Below are positions 37,401 to 47,629 of a DNA stretch of 64,000 nt, one piece after another. This stretch comes from Streptomyces caatingaensis (lineage in GTDB: Bacteria > Actinomycetota > Actinomycetes > Streptomycetales > Streptomycetaceae): NCBI RefSeq assembly GCF_001187435.1, contig NZ_LFXA01000013.1:287254-351253 (forward strand). Reading direction: 5' to 3'. A model generated the notes under the pieces. That model saw only the letters and a list, made by a program, of their open reading frames with translations. It did no database searches and had not been told where the DNA came from. Position 1 is the first letter of the stretch. Each line of letters starts with the position of its first letter. The position numbers and the translations under genes are program-made.

Positions 37401-40400
37401 GGACGGTCCGGAGGTGCTCGGGGGTCAGCGCGGGGAGCGTGGCGTCGTCGAGGTGACCGGCCGCGTGGACCACGCCCGTCAGCGGATGCTCCGGGGGGAC
37501 GGAGGCCAGGAGCCCTGCCAGTGCTCTGCGGTCGGCGGCGTCGCATGCGGTGATCCTCACGTCAGCGCCCGCCGCCGTCAGCTCGGCCCGGAGTTCGGCG
37601 GCCCCTTCGGCGGAGGGCCCGCTGCGGCCGGCCAGGATCAGGTGGCGCACCCCCCGGGCCGTCACGAGGTGACGTGCGAGGGCCGCGCCGAGAACTCCCG
37701 TGCCCCCGGTGATCAGAACCGTACCGGCCGGGTCGGGTCCGGCCGGAAGGACGAGGACGTTCTTGCCGGTGTGCCGCCCCTGCTGCATGTGGCGGAAGGC
37801 GTCGACCGCGCGCCGGGCGTCCCAGCAGGTGAGGGGCTGGGCGTCGAGGGCGCCTCGCGCGAACAGTTCCAGCACCGTTCGCAGGATCGCCCCGATCCGC
37901 TCCGCACCGGCCTCCATCAGGTCGTACACCCGGTAGGCCACGCCGGGGTGGGCAGCGGCCACCTCACCGGGGTCCCGCCGGTCCGTCTTACCCATTTCCA
38001 GGAACCGGCCGCCGCGCCGCAGCAGTCGAAGCGAGGCATCCGTGAAGGGGCCGGAGAGGCTGTTGAGGACGACGTCCACGCCACGCCCGCCGGTGAGCGA
38101 GGTGAAGTGCTCCTCGAAGTCGAGCGTGCGGGACGAGGCGATGCGGTCCCCGGGCACTCCCCGGGACCGCAGCAGCGGCCACTTCGACGGATGGGCCGTG
38201 GCGTACACCTCGGCGCCCAGATGACGTGCCAACTGCACGGCGGCGAGGCCCACTCCGCCGGCCGCGGAGTGCACCAGCAGCGCCTCGCCCGGCCGGACGT
38301 CCGCCAGGTCGACCATGCCGTAGTACGCGGTCGCGTACACCACCGGCACCGCCGCCGCCTGGGCGAAGGTCCATCCTTCCGGCATGCGGGCCAGCATCGG
38401 CCGCTCGGCCACCGCGACCGGCCCGAAAGCCCCTCCGAACACGCCCAGCACCCGGTCCCCGGCACGCAGGTCGGTGACGTCCGCACCGACCTCCAGCACG
38501 ACGCCGGCCCCTTCGCTGCCCAGCCCCACCTGCTCCGGGACCATGCCCAGGGCCACGAGCACATCCCGGAAGTTGATTCCCGCCGCCCGCACGGCCACCC
38601 GCACCTGCGTGGGGGCGAGTTCCGCCGACGCCTCCGGAGCGGGCACCGCCGTCACGTCATCGAGCGACCCGGACGCGCTGCTCTCCAGCCGCCACGGTTC
38701 GTCACGCGACCACGCCCCGTCTGCGGCTCTAGCGCGCACGAGCCGGGCCCCCAGCAACCGCCCGGCCCGGACGGCCACTTGGTCTTCGCCGCATCCCGAT
38801 GCTGCGACCACGGCCGCCCACGACTCGGCCTCGTCCTCCGGCACTTGGGCACCGGCCGCCTCGCCCATGGCCGCGCCCGGATCCACGTCCACGACCTGGA
38901 AGCGGCCCGGCTCCTCTGCCTGGGCCGAGCGGACGAGTCCCCAGACGGCGGCCCCGGCCAGGTCCGCCACGTCGTCCCCGTCCTCCGCGGCGACCGCTCC
39001 ACGGGTCACGACCACGAGCCGGGACGAGCCCAGCGCCTCCTCGCCGAGCCAGCGCTGGAGAAGGGTCAGCATCTGCTCGGTCCTCTCCCGCACTGCGGTC
39101 GGCTGCCCCGCGGGAGCGATGCCCTCGGGCGGGAGGGAGAGGACGAAGACCTCGTCCGGGGCGGGTGCACCCGCTTCCACGGCCGCGACCAGCTCGTCCA
39201 CACCGGCGCAGCACTCCGGCGCGGGCCCAGGCAGTGCGGACAGAGCCGCGAGCAGCCCCGGAGCGGCATGGCCGAGCAGGACGCGACGCCGCGAACCCTC
39301 TGGCTCCGGACCCCGGGCGATCGGCACCCAGTCCAGCCCGAACAGCGACTCCTCGACCGCCGACCCGGCGGACCGGAGCGCAGCCATCGACACCGGCCGC
39401 GTGACCAGGGAACCGAGGGAGAGGACGGGCAGCCCCTCCGAGTCGGCCACGTCGAGCGCCACGGCGTCCGGACCCAGCGGCCGGACGCGTACGCGCAGCG
39501 TCGATACGCCGGTGGCGTAGGCGGACACGTCCCGCCAGGCGAAGGGCAGCCGGGCCTGCTCCTCGTCCGTTGCCACGAGGCAGGTGGCCTGGAGCGCGGC
39601 GTCGAGCAGGACGGGGTGCAACCCGTACGAGCCGACCTCGTCGGCGAGTTCCCGAGGCAACCTGACCTCCGCGAGGATGTCGTCGCCGTGTCGCCACGCG
39701 GCGGTCAGGGCTTGGAAGGCCGGGCCGTAGGTGAAGTCGGCTTGGGCGAGGCGGTGGTAGAAGTCATCGAGGGGGATGGGGACGGCGTCGGGTGGTGGCC
39801 AGGGGGTGTTGTTGGTGGGGGGTGTGGGGGTGGGGTGGGGGTGAGGGTGGCGGTGGCGTGGAGGGTCCAGGGGGTGGTCTGGTCGTCGGGGGTGGTGTTG
39901 GTGTGGATGGTGAGTTGGCGTTGGCCGTGGGTGTTGGTTGGGGTGGTGGTGATTTGGAGGGTGGTGGGGTGGGTGGGGTGGAGGGGGAGGGGTGTGTGGA
40001 GGGTGAGTTCTTGGATGTGGGGGTGGTGGTGTGGTGGGCGGTGTGGAGGGCGAGTTCGAGGAAGGCGGTGCCGGGGAGGAGGGGGGTGCCGGCGATGGTG
40101 TGGTCGGCGAGCCAGGGGTGGGTGGTGAGGCTGATCTGTCCGGTGAACAGGTGGGTGTCGTTGTCGGCGAGGGTGAGGGTGGCGCCGAGGAAGGGGTGGT
40201 GGGCGGGTTGCAGGCCCGCGCGGGTCACGTCCCCCGTGCCGGGGGGTGCGGTGAGCCAGTAGCGCTCGCGCTGGAAGGGGTAGGTGGGCAGATCGACGTG
40301 TCGGTGAGGGATTGTGTGGGTGGCCCAGTTGATTTTTTGGGCGTGGGTGTGGAGGTGGGCGAGGTGGGTGAGGAGGGTGTGGGTGTCGTCGCGGTCGCGG

Positions 40401-43018
40401 CGGAGGCTGCCGGTGACGACCGCCGGGGCCGGAGTGTGGTCGTTGAGGGCGGGAACCAGGGTCGGGTGCGGGCTGCACTCGATGAAGGTCTGATGCCCCT
40501 CGGAGGTCAGAGCAGTGGTGGCTTCGGTGAAGTGGACGGGGTGGCGCAGGTTGCGGTACCAGTACCCGGCATCCAAACAAGCCGTGTCCACCCAGGCATT
40601 GTCCAGGGTGGAGTAGAACGGGATGGTGGAAGGTTGGGGGGTGATGTGGGCGAGGAGGGTGGTGAGTTGGTCTTCGAGGGGGGTGATGTGGGGGCAGTGG
40701 GAGGCGTAGGTGACGGGAATGCGCCGTGCCCGTACCCCCTCACTGCGGCAGTGGTCCAGCAGTTCCTCCAGTGCGTCGGCGTCCCCGGAAACCGCCGTCG
40801 CCGTGGGGCTGTTGTGCGCGGCTACCCACAACCGCCCCTCCCAACGCTCCTCCAGCAGATCGGCTGTTCGGTCCGCTGGCAGTGCGAGGGAGGCCATCCC
40901 GCCCGTTCCCTGCAGGGACTGCAGCACCCGGGCCCGCAGGGCCACCACGGCTGCCGCGTCCGGCAATGAGAGCGCCCCCGCCACATGCGCCGCCGCGATC
41001 TCCCCCTGCGAATGCCCGACCACCGCGTCCGGCTCCACCCCGTAGGAGCGCCAGACCGCCGCGAGCGCGACCATCACCGCGAACAGCAACGGCTGGACCA
41101 TCTCCACCCGTTCCCACACCGCGTCCTCGGCGGGCCGGCCCAGCATGTCCGGCACCGCCCATCCGGTATGCGGCTCCAGCGCCTGGGCACACTCCTCCAG
41201 CGCTGCCGCGAAGACCGGCGAGGACTCCCGCAACCCCAACCCCATCCCCGCCCACTGACCACCCTGACCGGGAAAGACGAAAACGACCCCGTCCATTCCG
41301 GCACGTGACCGCGTTCCGGCTCCCGCGGCCGCCGCATCCGGTCCTTCGATCACCGCGCCGTGTGCTTCGCCGCTGCCCAGAGCCCGCAGCGCCTCCAGGT
41401 ATCCGTCGCGGTCCTCGGCGAGGATGACGGCCCGGTGGTCGAACACCGACCGACCCGACGCCAGCATGTGCCCCACGTCCGGCAGCGACAGGTCGGCGTC
41501 CGCCGCCAGGAACCTGTGAAGCCTGCGCGCCTGCTCCCGCAGGGCCCGCGGCGACTTCGCCGAGACCGGCCACGGCCACGGCCCCGATACAGGTGCGGCC
41601 GCCACCGTTTCGGAGCCACCCGGCTTCTCAACAGGCGCCTGCTCCAGAATCACATGCGCGTTGGTGCCGCTGACCCCGAACGACGACACACCCGCCCGCC
41701 GCGACCGCCCCGTCTCCGGCCACGGCACCGCCTGAGTCAGCAGTTCGACGGCGCCGGAGGACCAGTCCACATGCGGCGACGGCTCATCGACATGCAACGT
41801 GGCAGGCAACACCCCATGCCGCAGCGCCATCACCATCTTGATGACCCCCGCCACCCCCGCCGCGGCCTGCGTGTGACCGATGTTCGACTTCATCGACCCC
41901 AGCCACAACGGCCGGCCCTCCACCCGCCCTTGACCATATGTGGCCAACAACGCCTGCGCCTCGATCGGATCCCCCAGCGTCGTCCCCGTCCCGTGCCCCT
42001 CCACCACGTCCACATCACCCGGCTCCAGCCCCGCGCCCAGCAACGCCTGCTGGATGACGCGTTGCTGGGACGGGCCGTTCGGAGCGGTCATCCCGTTGCT
42101 CGCGCCGTCCTGGTTGACCGCGCTCCCCCGCACCACCGCCAACACCCGATGGCCCAGACGCCGCGCATCCGACAACCGCTCGACCAGCAACATGCCGACG
42201 CCTTCGCCCCAGCCGGTGCCGTCTGCCGCGGCCGCGTACGCCTTGCACCGGCCGTCGCGCGAGAGCCCCCGCAACCGTGCGAACTCGACGAACAGATTGG
42301 GGGTGGACATGACGGCGACGCCGCCAACGAGGGCCATGGTGCACTCGCCCGACCGCAGGGCCTGACAGGCCAGATGCAGGGCGACCAACGACGAGGAGCA
42401 CGCCGTGTCCACCGTGACCGCCGGCCCCTCCAGCCCGAAGGTGTAGGCGATACGGCCCGAGGCCACTGCGCCGCCGCTGCCGTTGCCGAGGTATCCCTCG
42501 AACCCGTCCGGGATGGTATGGAGGCGACTTCCGTAGTCGTGGTACATGACTCCGGCGAACACGCCCGTACGGCTGCCCCTCACCGTCCCCGCGTCGATAC
42601 CGGCCCGCTCGAAAACCTCCCACGCCGTCTCCAGCAGCAGCCGCTGCTGCGGGTCGGTGGCCAGGGCCTCGCGCGGGCTCAACTCGAAGAATGCGGCGTC
42701 GAAGTCGGCCGCGTCGTAGAGGAAGCCGCCGTGGCGGGTGTACGAGGTTCCCGGGTGGGCGGGGTCGGGGTCGTAGAGTCGTTCCAGGTCCCAGTCCCGG
42801 TTGTCGGGGAACTCGCCGATGGCGTCGCGCCCGGACTCCACGAGGTTCCACAGGTCCTCGGGCGAGCGGATCCCCCCGGGGTAGCGGCAGGCCGTGCCGA
42901 TGATCGCGATCGGTTCCCTCGCCGCATCGGCGAGTTCCCGATTCTGCTGCCTCAGCCTCTCGTTCGCCTTGAGGGATGCCCTCAGTGCTTCAATGACCTT
43001 GTCACCAGACGAAGTCAC
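25427..43018 (-). CDS. PKS-L: type I modular polyketide synthase, three modules (frame interrupted three times)
   Basis: Reading leftward from GTG 43018, chosen because GGAG sits six bases upstream and the frame starts MTSSGDKVIEALRASLK, a typical N-terminal docking helix. Codons run with three one-base slips (40019-40023, 39837-39841, 28112-28116), each a G-run of five where sister copies have six. Corrected, the gene is about 17.6 kb and 5,864 residues. Order: docking helix; module A KS-AT-DH-ER-KR-ACP; module B KS-AT-DH-KR-ACP; module C KS-AT-DH-KR-ACP; acidic docking tail (EEMFQLIDNID). There is no thioesterase, so the chain must pass to another PKS. KS active-site Cys (DTACSSS), AT Ser (GHSxGE), KR Tyr (GQANYAAAN) and ACP Ser (GFDSL) are intact in every module. 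It would follow PKS-R in the assembly line, directly or after other subunits. Confidence 0.85.
28085..28990. repeat. skewed repeat block in PKS-L module C (GRINS-like)
   Basis: The plus strand is almost free of C and dominated by GGTG/GTGG words, so the coding strand is CACC/CCAC-rich and the protein is unusually rich in His, Thr and Pro. The block spans the AT end, the AT-DH linker and the DH start. Near-identical blocks recur at about 33.6-34.4, 39.8-40.7, 56.3-56.7 and 61.0-61.8 kb. Confidence 0.8.
28112..28116 (-). other. frame slip 3 in PKS-L (G5 versus G6)
   Basis: The module A copy has six G at 39817-39822; this one has five. The frame shifts back by one and the DH continues as PDQVRELYTALAAAGLEYG to the stop at 25427. 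Confidence 0.8.
31235..36600 (-). other. PKS-L module B: KS-AT(malonyl)-DH-KR-ACP
   Basis: KS about 36,590-35,290 with DTACSSS. AT about 35,000-33,990 with GHSLGE and GAFH near 34,395, the malonyl-CoA form of the specificity motif. DH about 33,915-32,990 with HTIAGTPLLP and LLDAAVQ. Structural then catalytic KR, the latter about 32,340-31,690 with LDD and GQANYAAAN. ACP about 31,450-31,240 with GFDSL. Predicted outcome is an unbranched trans-alkene unit. Confidence 0.82.
33602..34420. repeat. skewed repeat block in PKS-L module B (GRINS-like)
   Basis: Same repeat family and same domain position as the other blocks. The DH-start part is nearly identical to the module A and C copies, whereas the AT part matches the malonyl-type AT at 60.9-61.3 kb on the other gene. 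Confidence 0.8.
39837..39841 (-). other. frame slip 2 in PKS-L (G5 versus G6)
   Basis: The module C copy has six G at 28131-28136; this copy has five. The frame shifts again by one and then continues without a stop through the ER, KR and all of module B. Confidence 0.8.
40019..40023 (-). other. frame slip 1 in PKS-L (G5 versus G6)
   Basis: The DH-domain copies at 33717-33722 and 28314-28319 have six G here. This copy has five, and the reading frame moves by exactly one base at that point. Protein similarity to the other DH copies resumes in the new frame (HIQELTLHTPLP). Confidence 0.85.
40325..41284 (-). repeat. 960-base inverted repeat, left copy (AT domain of module A)
   Basis: Apparently identical, in inverted orientation, to 55723-56682. 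The encoded AT protein is identical across the whole block, and every stretch of nucleotides I compared (about 350 bases in six places) matched exactly. Identity stops at both ends within a few bases. Confidence 0.85.
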
Positions 43019-43060
43019 CATCATCTCCAACGGTTGCCACGACAGACCTGGGCAGCGCCG

Positions 43061-43090
43061 AAGCTAGCGACACCGGCGAGTCCCGGTCAC
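43061..43090 (-). promoter_or_regulatory. candidate promoter of PKS-L
   Basis: On the minus strand, GTGACC (43090-43085) and TAGCTT (43066-43061) are separated by 18 bases. It lies about 43 bases before the PKS-L start codon. The -35 box is weak, so this is a tentative call. Confidence 0.35.
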
Positions 43091-43286
43091 CCGTGCCCAC
43101 CCCTGAATCGGAAGGCCGGACGACGGGTCCGGGACCTGCTGTGAACTCCCCCAGGGACCCGGGGGGCGTCTGAGAGAGACCCCCTGCGTTCTGCCGGCCC
43201 ACCTCTGCGCACGTTGTCACTCCGGACAGCCCACGACACCTTGGTGGCAGCCCTCCGCTCCGCCGACGACAGAGACGAAAGAGGTC

Positions 43287-44021
43287 GTGCCTGTGCCAGC
43301 CGAACCAACGCCGCCTCCGAGTGACGTCGGGGACATGGACGAGGCCATCGAGAAACTGGGTGTTCCCCCGGCGACCGGATCCTCGACGTGGGGGTTCGGC
43401 TCGGGCCGGCCGACGGTACGGTGCACCCTGGCGGAGCTGGTGGAGGCCATCGGCGTCACCATCAGCCGGGTACAGGTGAGGATGGCCACGGCTCTGGCGG
43501 AGCAGGCGGGGGTCGCCGACCGGGTTCGCTTCCTGCATGCGGACGCCATGGCCCTTCCCTTCGACGACGCGTCGTTCGACGCCGTATGGGCGCTCGAATG
43601 TCTTCTCCACATGCCAGCGTCCCTCAAGTGCTACGGGAGACCGCCCGGGTGCTCCGTGCCGGTGGGCGCCTTGTGGCCACGGATCTGGTCCGGCGGGAGG
43701 AGCGTCACGCAGAGGGAGAGCGCAGCGACAGTTCTCCCTGGACGTCATGTTCGCGGTTCACGAGATCACACCAGTCCGCGACTAACGGCGGACCGTCACC
43801 GATACCGGGTTCCTCGTCGAGGAGTTCACCAACGTCGGCGACGACGTCATCGCTCCCTCGTTCGCGGCTATTGCCGAGTACGTGCGGAAACGGGTGGAGG
43901 ACTGCGCGACGGCCTTGGGCACCAGCGCCGAAGACGTCCTGTCCATCGCCGAACGTTTCGCCCGGACCAATGCGGTGAGAGGGATTGGCTACCTCTCCCT
44001 GGCGGCCGTTCGCACCGGCTG
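43287..44021 (+). pseudogene. SAM methyltransferase pseudogene, multiple frameshifts
   Basis: Pieces of one class I methyltransferase lie in different frames. RILDVG (motif I start, about 43,380) is followed after a slip by FGSGRPTVR and VTISRVQVRMATALAEQAG, then FLHADAMALPFDDASFDAVWALECLLHMP. After another slip near 43,620 come QVLRETARVLRAGGRLVATDLVRR; a stop at 43,783-43,785 ends the next stretch, and the C-terminal part continues as TGFLVEEFTNVGDDV to a natural stop at 44,021. In-order homology with at least three lesions indicates decay rather than sequencing error alone. Intact relatives methylate O or C atoms of macrolides, sugars or other small molecules, so this was probably a tailoring gene of the PKS cluster. 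Confidence 0.75.
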
Positions 44022-44131
44022 ACCCGGAGCCCGTGAGCCGAACACCGTTCGTCCAAGAGCCGGCACCGGGCTCCCAACTCACCTCACCACTCTGCCTCAT
44101 TCGTCACCCCTTCGCTCTCTGGAGGACCGCC

Positions 44132-44326
44132 ATGCCGTACGCATCGCTCCAGCAACTGCTCATGAGCCTGACCTTTCCCGCTGTGAAGGGGGAGATCCTC
44201 GACATGGCGGATTCAATGGACCTTGATGTGGAGATGCTCGACAAGCTCCGGCGCATTCCTGACGTGGAGTACTTCGAAGACTCCGATGTCAGCACCGAGA
44301 TGCGGAAGATGGGGTACGAAGGCTGA
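44132..44326 (+). CDS. DUF2795-like small protein
   Basis: 64 residues from ATG 44132 with GGAGG (44121-44125) six bases upstream. The sequence is acidic and helical, with FPAVKGEILDMADSMDLD followed by LRRIPDVEYFEDSDVSTEM. This is the layout of DUF2795: a Pro-containing start, a helix, L-x-x-(L/I)-P-D-x-x-(Y), then a short terminal helix. Function is unknown. It is intact although both neighbours are pseudogenes, so it may have been gained or kept independently of the cluster. Confidence 0.7.
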   Translation: MPYASLQQLLMSLTFPAVKGEILDMADSMDLDVEMLDKLRRIPDVEYFEDSDVSTEMRKMGYEG

Positions 44327-44485
44327 ACGGCGTACCCGCGATCGTCCATGCCAGGACGATCGCCGGTACGTACGCCTGAACAATCCGTCCGGTTCCGGTT
44401 GGATTTCCGGCACCGTGCCATCGGCTCCGACCCGACCCCGATAGCAGTTCCGCGGCGATGGCAGAACGGCCCTGGCAGGGGTGCT

Positions 44486-45215
44486 CTACCGCACTCGCCC
44501 TACGCGCGCTTCGCATTCATCCGCCGCCCGGAGGGTGCCGCCCGCCGCGAGGCAGTGCTGCCGCATTTCCCCGGCCCGCCTGGTGGCCTCCTCGTCCGCC
44601 ATGAGCTCCAGCAGGGTCTTCCGGAGTGTCTGTGCGGTGACGTCTTCCGGACGCGTCGTCCGACCCAGTCCCAGGTCGGCGATACGTCGGCCGGTCGCCG
44701 GGCGTCGGCGGTCAACGGCACGACCAGCGCCGGGCACCCGGAGTAGAGCGACTCCATGACGCTGGCCATACCGCCGTGCGCGACGAAGGCGCTGGCGTGG
44801 GGAAGCACCGAAAGGTGGGGCCCACTCGTGCACCTCGATGGAGGGTGGCAACGGATCGAGGTCACAAGAGCCGATCTCCTGCCCCAATGCCATCACGATA
44901 TGGGCCGGAAACTCGTGGAAGGCCTCGACGCACATGCGGAAGAAGGAATTTTGTGCGTTGCAGACGGTACCCAACGAGACGAGTACGACCGGCAGTCCGT
45001 CGCCGGACGGCGCCCACTCGCCCAGGAAGCGGCGCTCCCCCCAGACACGGGCCGACGAAGACGAACCGTTCGTCGAAGGTGTCTCCCGCGTATTGGAAGG
45101 CGCGTGGCAGGTGGACGAGATTGCGTTCCGACGGTTCAGGATTCCGCCGACGCCCGCGACCACCGAACCGGGAAGGAATCGGGGAAAGAAGGGGCCGCAT
45201 GCCCAACCTCCTTGT
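44486..45215 (-). pseudogene. macrolide-type glycosyltransferase pseudogene
   Basis: Minus-strand fragments in three frames join into the C-terminal half of a GT1/MGT glycosyltransferase: NLVHLPRAFQYAGDTFDERFVFVG, then PVVLVSLGTVCNAQNSFFRMC, then IEVHEWAP, LSVLPHASAFVAHGGMASVMESL (the nucleotide-sugar HGG motif), YSGCPALVVPL and finally TAQTLRKTLLELMADEEATRRAGEMRQ to a stop at 44,486. At least three slips occur and the acceptor-binding N-terminal half is missing. Relatives of this branch (OleD, OleI, MgtA) glucosylate macrolides, often for self-protection; others attach deoxysugars. Which role the ancestor had cannot be decided. Confidence 0.8.
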
Positions 45216-45529
45216 TGCACCCGAGAGTCGGTGCGCAGGACTGATCACCGCTGGCTGAGAAGAACACCGCCGTCCGAGATTAGGAAACACAGGAGGCGAC
45301 CGGATGCCCCTGCCCGCCCGTAACGAATGTCTCTTGCCCTCCGGAGGCTCCCTGTGCTACCTCCCTGCGTCCCCGGGCCGGAACGCCGGCCGCACATGAC
45401 AAAGCCCGCACTGTCGGCGGCAGTTCCCGCGGGCAGTAGCGCAGCTGCGCGCGCTGTCCGTCTTCTGTCCCCCGCCGAGCAACGGATCGTTCATCACAGA
45501 GGAAGCGCGCAAGTTGCCGAACCTCTGGT
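45216..45529. other. non-coding gap
   Basis: About 314 bases between the glycosyltransferase remnant and a small membrane-protein gene. I see no gene, strong hairpin or repeat. It may contain unrecognisable 5' remains of the glycosyltransferase gene. Confidence 0.4.
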
Positions 45530-45718
45530 TCAGAAGCTGGAAACTACTCGGGCGATGGAGAGGAGGCCGCTGTTGATGGTCGGGGCCATTCCGGTGGACG
45601 CGAGCGTGAACCCGAACAGCACACAGGCAACGGCGGAACCCGGGCGGATGTGGCCGCCTCTGATCAGAAAGACGACGACGATGCCCATGAGCATGACGGT
45701 GGAGATCGAGACGGCCAC
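45530..45718 (-). CDS. small two-helix membrane protein, mobile-element type
   Basis: 62 residues from GTG 45718, with AAGGAGG seven bases upstream. Helix 1 is SISTVMLMGIVVVFLIRGG, then HIRPGSAVACVLFGFTLASTGMAPTI forms helix 2, and a short amphipathic tail follows. Small proteins with this pattern (R-x-G-H-x-R-P-G, then LAxTGxAPxI) are familiar from actinomycete integrative conjugative elements and plasmids; I recall the pattern and have not searched it. The gene is intact in a stretch dominated by pseudogenes and lies 2 kb from an IS701-like remnant. Confidence 0.6.
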   Translation of the reverse strand: MAVSISTVMLMGIVVVFLIRGGHIRPGSAVACVLFGFTLASTGMAPTINSGLLSIARVVSSF

Positions 45719-45805
45719 GTACGGCCTCCTTTACGACAGGACGACAGCCCTCTGGCCTCCGACGGCAACACGTCGCAGACCAACACGTCACCAAGAACGG
45801 TCGGT

Positions 45806-46555
45806 TCAGCGATTTCCGAGCCGACCGGCAATCGTGCGGACCACCTGGGCGTGGTGGGGACCGTCCAGGAAGAAGTGGCCCCCGGGGAAGGACCAGAGCT
45901 CGAACGCGGCCGTGGTGTGCTGACGCCAGGCGTCCGCCTCCTCGAGCGTGGTCCTCGGGTCGTCCTCACCCACCATGACGGTGACAGGGCAGCCGACGGT
46001 GACGCCGTCATCCGCCCGGTAGGTCTCGATGGCCTCGTAGTCGGCGCGCAGGCAGGGGAGGAAGGCGGCCAGGAGCTCGTCGTCCTGGAGAATCCGCGGG
46101 TCGGTTCCGCCCAGGTCCATGAGTTCGGCGAGAAGGCCGCTGTCATCGCGCCGGTGGACGTCCTCCTCGCGCCTGCAGGACGGGGCCCTGCGCCCGGAGG
46201 CGAAGAGCCCGGCACAGGTGCGGCCGGTCTCCCGCTCCATCCTCCGGACGACTTCGAAGGCCAGAACAGCCCCCATGCTGTGGCCGAGGAGCGCCGTCGA
46301 CTCGTCGAGCCGGGGCGCGGCAACCCGGTGGATGCGGTCGGCGAGTTCACCGATGGAAGTGAAGTGCGGCTCGTTGCGCCGGTCCTGCCGCCCGGGGTAC
46401 TGGACGGCCAGCACTTCGACGTCCGGGGCGAGCGACCGGGCGAGCGGGAGGAAGGAACTCGCCGCTCCGCCGGCGTGCGGGAAACAGAGCAGCCGGTGGC
46501 TGCTCTCCGGTGCGGGCCGGAAACAACGCAGCCAGAGTTCGTCGTCTTCTGTCAC
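45806..46555 (-). CDS. type II thioesterase of the PKS cluster
   Basis: 249 residues from GTG 46555, preceded by GAGGAGA eight bases upstream. The alpha/beta-hydrolase landmarks of stand-alone PKS/NRPS thioesterases are all present: RLLCFPHAGGAASSF near residue 20, LLGHSMGAVLAFE with the nucleophile Ser, VMVGEDDPRT with the Asp, and FPGGHFFLDG with the His. These enzymes hydrolyse misprimed or stalled acyl groups from ACPs, restoring a blocked assembly line. Length (about 250) is typical. The gene is intact and lies between two PKS genes, so it very likely edits PKS-R and PKS-L. It is divergent from the FkbM gene across 287 bases. Confidence 0.92.
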   Translation of the reverse strand: MTEDDELWLRCFRPAPESSHRLLCFPHAGGAASSFLPLARSLAPDVEVLAVQYPGRQDRRNEPHFTSIGELADRIHRVAAPRLDESTALLGHSMGAVLAFEVVRRMERETGRTCAGLFASGRRAPSCRREEDVHRRDDSGLLAELMDLGGTDPRILQDDELLAAFLPCLRADYEAIETYRADDGVTVGCPVTVMVGEDDPRTTLEEADAWRQHTTAAFELWSFPGGHFFLDGPHHAQVVRTIAGRLGNR

Positions 46556-46842
46556 GGCCGCATTCTCCTCGTCCTGGTAGCCGTCGTTCCTCCGGCGGCG
46601 TGACGGCCGGGGCGCCTCACCGAGCCGCAATGACAGCCGAGAGACTACGGACGGAGACGTGGTGGCAGGCACCCCTGCGTTCCCCTGTTCCAGGGCTCCG
46701 GCTCCCGGCCAGGACACGGGTTCTCGCGGCATCACAGAATTTCTACACTCGGTATTCACTGCATCCGGGGGCCGGGAATGCAGCAATTGCCGGTGCACGC
46801 TTCTCACTTCTCACCACTGCCAAGAGAATCGGACGCAACTCA

Positions 46843-47619
46843 ATGGAATCAACGCAGCTGCCCAACAAGCTCACCGTCGAGCATGTGAACCCCGGTGAGA
46901 CCGAAATCCTCTACCGTGAGATCTTCGTCGAACGCTGCTACGCCCGGAACGGCATCACGCTGCGTCCCGGCGACACCGTCTTCGACGTGGGCGCGAACAT
47001 CGGGCTGGCCACGCTCTTCTTCCACACCGAGTGCCCGGGGGTGCGCGTCCACGCCTTCGAGCCCGGCCCCGGGCCGTACGCGGCCCTCCAGGCGAACGTC
47101 GCCGCGCACGGCATCGACGCGGTCACCACGCGGTGCGCGGTCTCCGACCGGTCCGGCACCGCCGAGCTGGCCTACTATCCGCACTTCACCGCGATGTCCG
47201 GCCTGCACCCTAGCCCGGAGGAGGAAGAGGCCCTCGTCCGTTCCGTCATGGTGAACAGCGGATATCCGGCGGAGGACATCGACGCCATGGTGGCGGAGAA
47301 ATGGGCGACGGGCGTACCGGAGACGGTGGAGGTCCCGGTGCACACGCTGTCCGAGGTCATCGCGGAGCGGAACGTGTCCTCGATCGGGCTGCTGAAAGTG
47401 GACGTCCAGAAAAGCGAACTGGAGGTTTTCCGGGGGCTGTCGGAGGACGACTGGCCCAAGGTCCGGCAGTGTGTCGCCGAAGTGCATGACGTCGACGGAT
47501 CCCTCCAGGCCGTGCTCTCCCTCCTCTCCTCCCACGGCCTCGCCACGGCGCTCGAACAGGACCTGGTGTTCAAGGACACCGATATCTTCCTGGTGTACGC
47601 CTGGCGGTATGAGGCCTAG
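46843..47619 (+). CDS. FkbM-family methyltransferase
   Basis: 258 residues from ATG 46843; an in-frame upstream extension exists but lacks coding character. VFDVGANIGLATLFF is SAM motif I, HAFEPGPGPYAALQANV follows as motif II (F-E-P is diagnostic of the FkbM family), and IGLLKVDVQKSELEVFRGL is the conserved K-x-D-x-(Q/E)-x-x-E-x-x-x-L block. FkbM proteins O-methylate polyketides and sugars. In PKS clusters they usually act after or during assembly, for example on a free hydroxyl. It is the only intact methyltransferase in the cluster. The stop codon lies 10 bases from the end of a broken IS701-like transposase, so the insertion just missed it. Confidence 0.85.
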   Translation: MESTQLPNKLTVEHVNPGETEILYREIFVERCYARNGITLRPGDTVFDVGANIGLATLFFHTECPGVRVHAFEPGPGPYAALQANVAAHGIDAVTTRCAVSDRSGTAELAYYPHFTAMSGLHPSPEEEEALVRSVMVNSGYPAEDIDAMVAEKWATGVPETVEVPVHTLSEVIAERNVSSIGLLKVDVQKSELEVFRGLSEDDWPKVRQCVAEVHDVDGSLQAVLSLLSSHGLATALEQDLVFKDTDIFLVYAWRYEA

Positions 47620-47629
47620 TAGTGCTTCG

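Larger units (their letters stand above)
39785..40700. repeat. skewed repeat block in PKS-L module A (GRINS-like)
   Basis: Same family. It contains two of the three frame slips of PKS-L. Its right part belongs to the 960-base inverted copy shared with PKS-R. Confidence 0.8.
36640..42917 (-). other. PKS-L module A: KS-AT(methylmalonyl)-DH-ER-KR-ACP
   Basis: KS about 42,917-41,640 with DTACSSS near 42,400. AT about 41,285-40,300 with GHSQGE and the YASH motif near 40,705, which predicts methylmalonyl-CoA. DH about 40,215-39,350 with HTIAGTPLLP and LLDAALQ; both frame slips fall here. ER about 38,610-37,750 with SAAGGVGLAA. KR about 37,730-37,080 with LDD, so B-type hydroxyl stereochemistry before dehydration. 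ACP about 36,900-36,660 with GFDSL. Predicted outcome is a fully reduced, alpha-methylated two-carbon extension. Confidence 0.82.

Noticed and set aside
34702..40128. A very long open frame opposite PKS-L (about 1,800 codons), and several similar ones opposite PKS-R and other genes
   Set aside because: They are mirror images of the PKS reading frame, with Gly/Val/Arg- or Pro/Arg/His-rich low-complexity products and no domains, as expected from high-GC codon bias and skewed repeats.
46510..46842. 111-codon N-terminal extension of the FkbM protein
   Set aside because: The extension lies opposite the 5' part of the thioesterase gene and its upstream region, lacks domain similarity, and the FkbM homology begins after ATG 46843.
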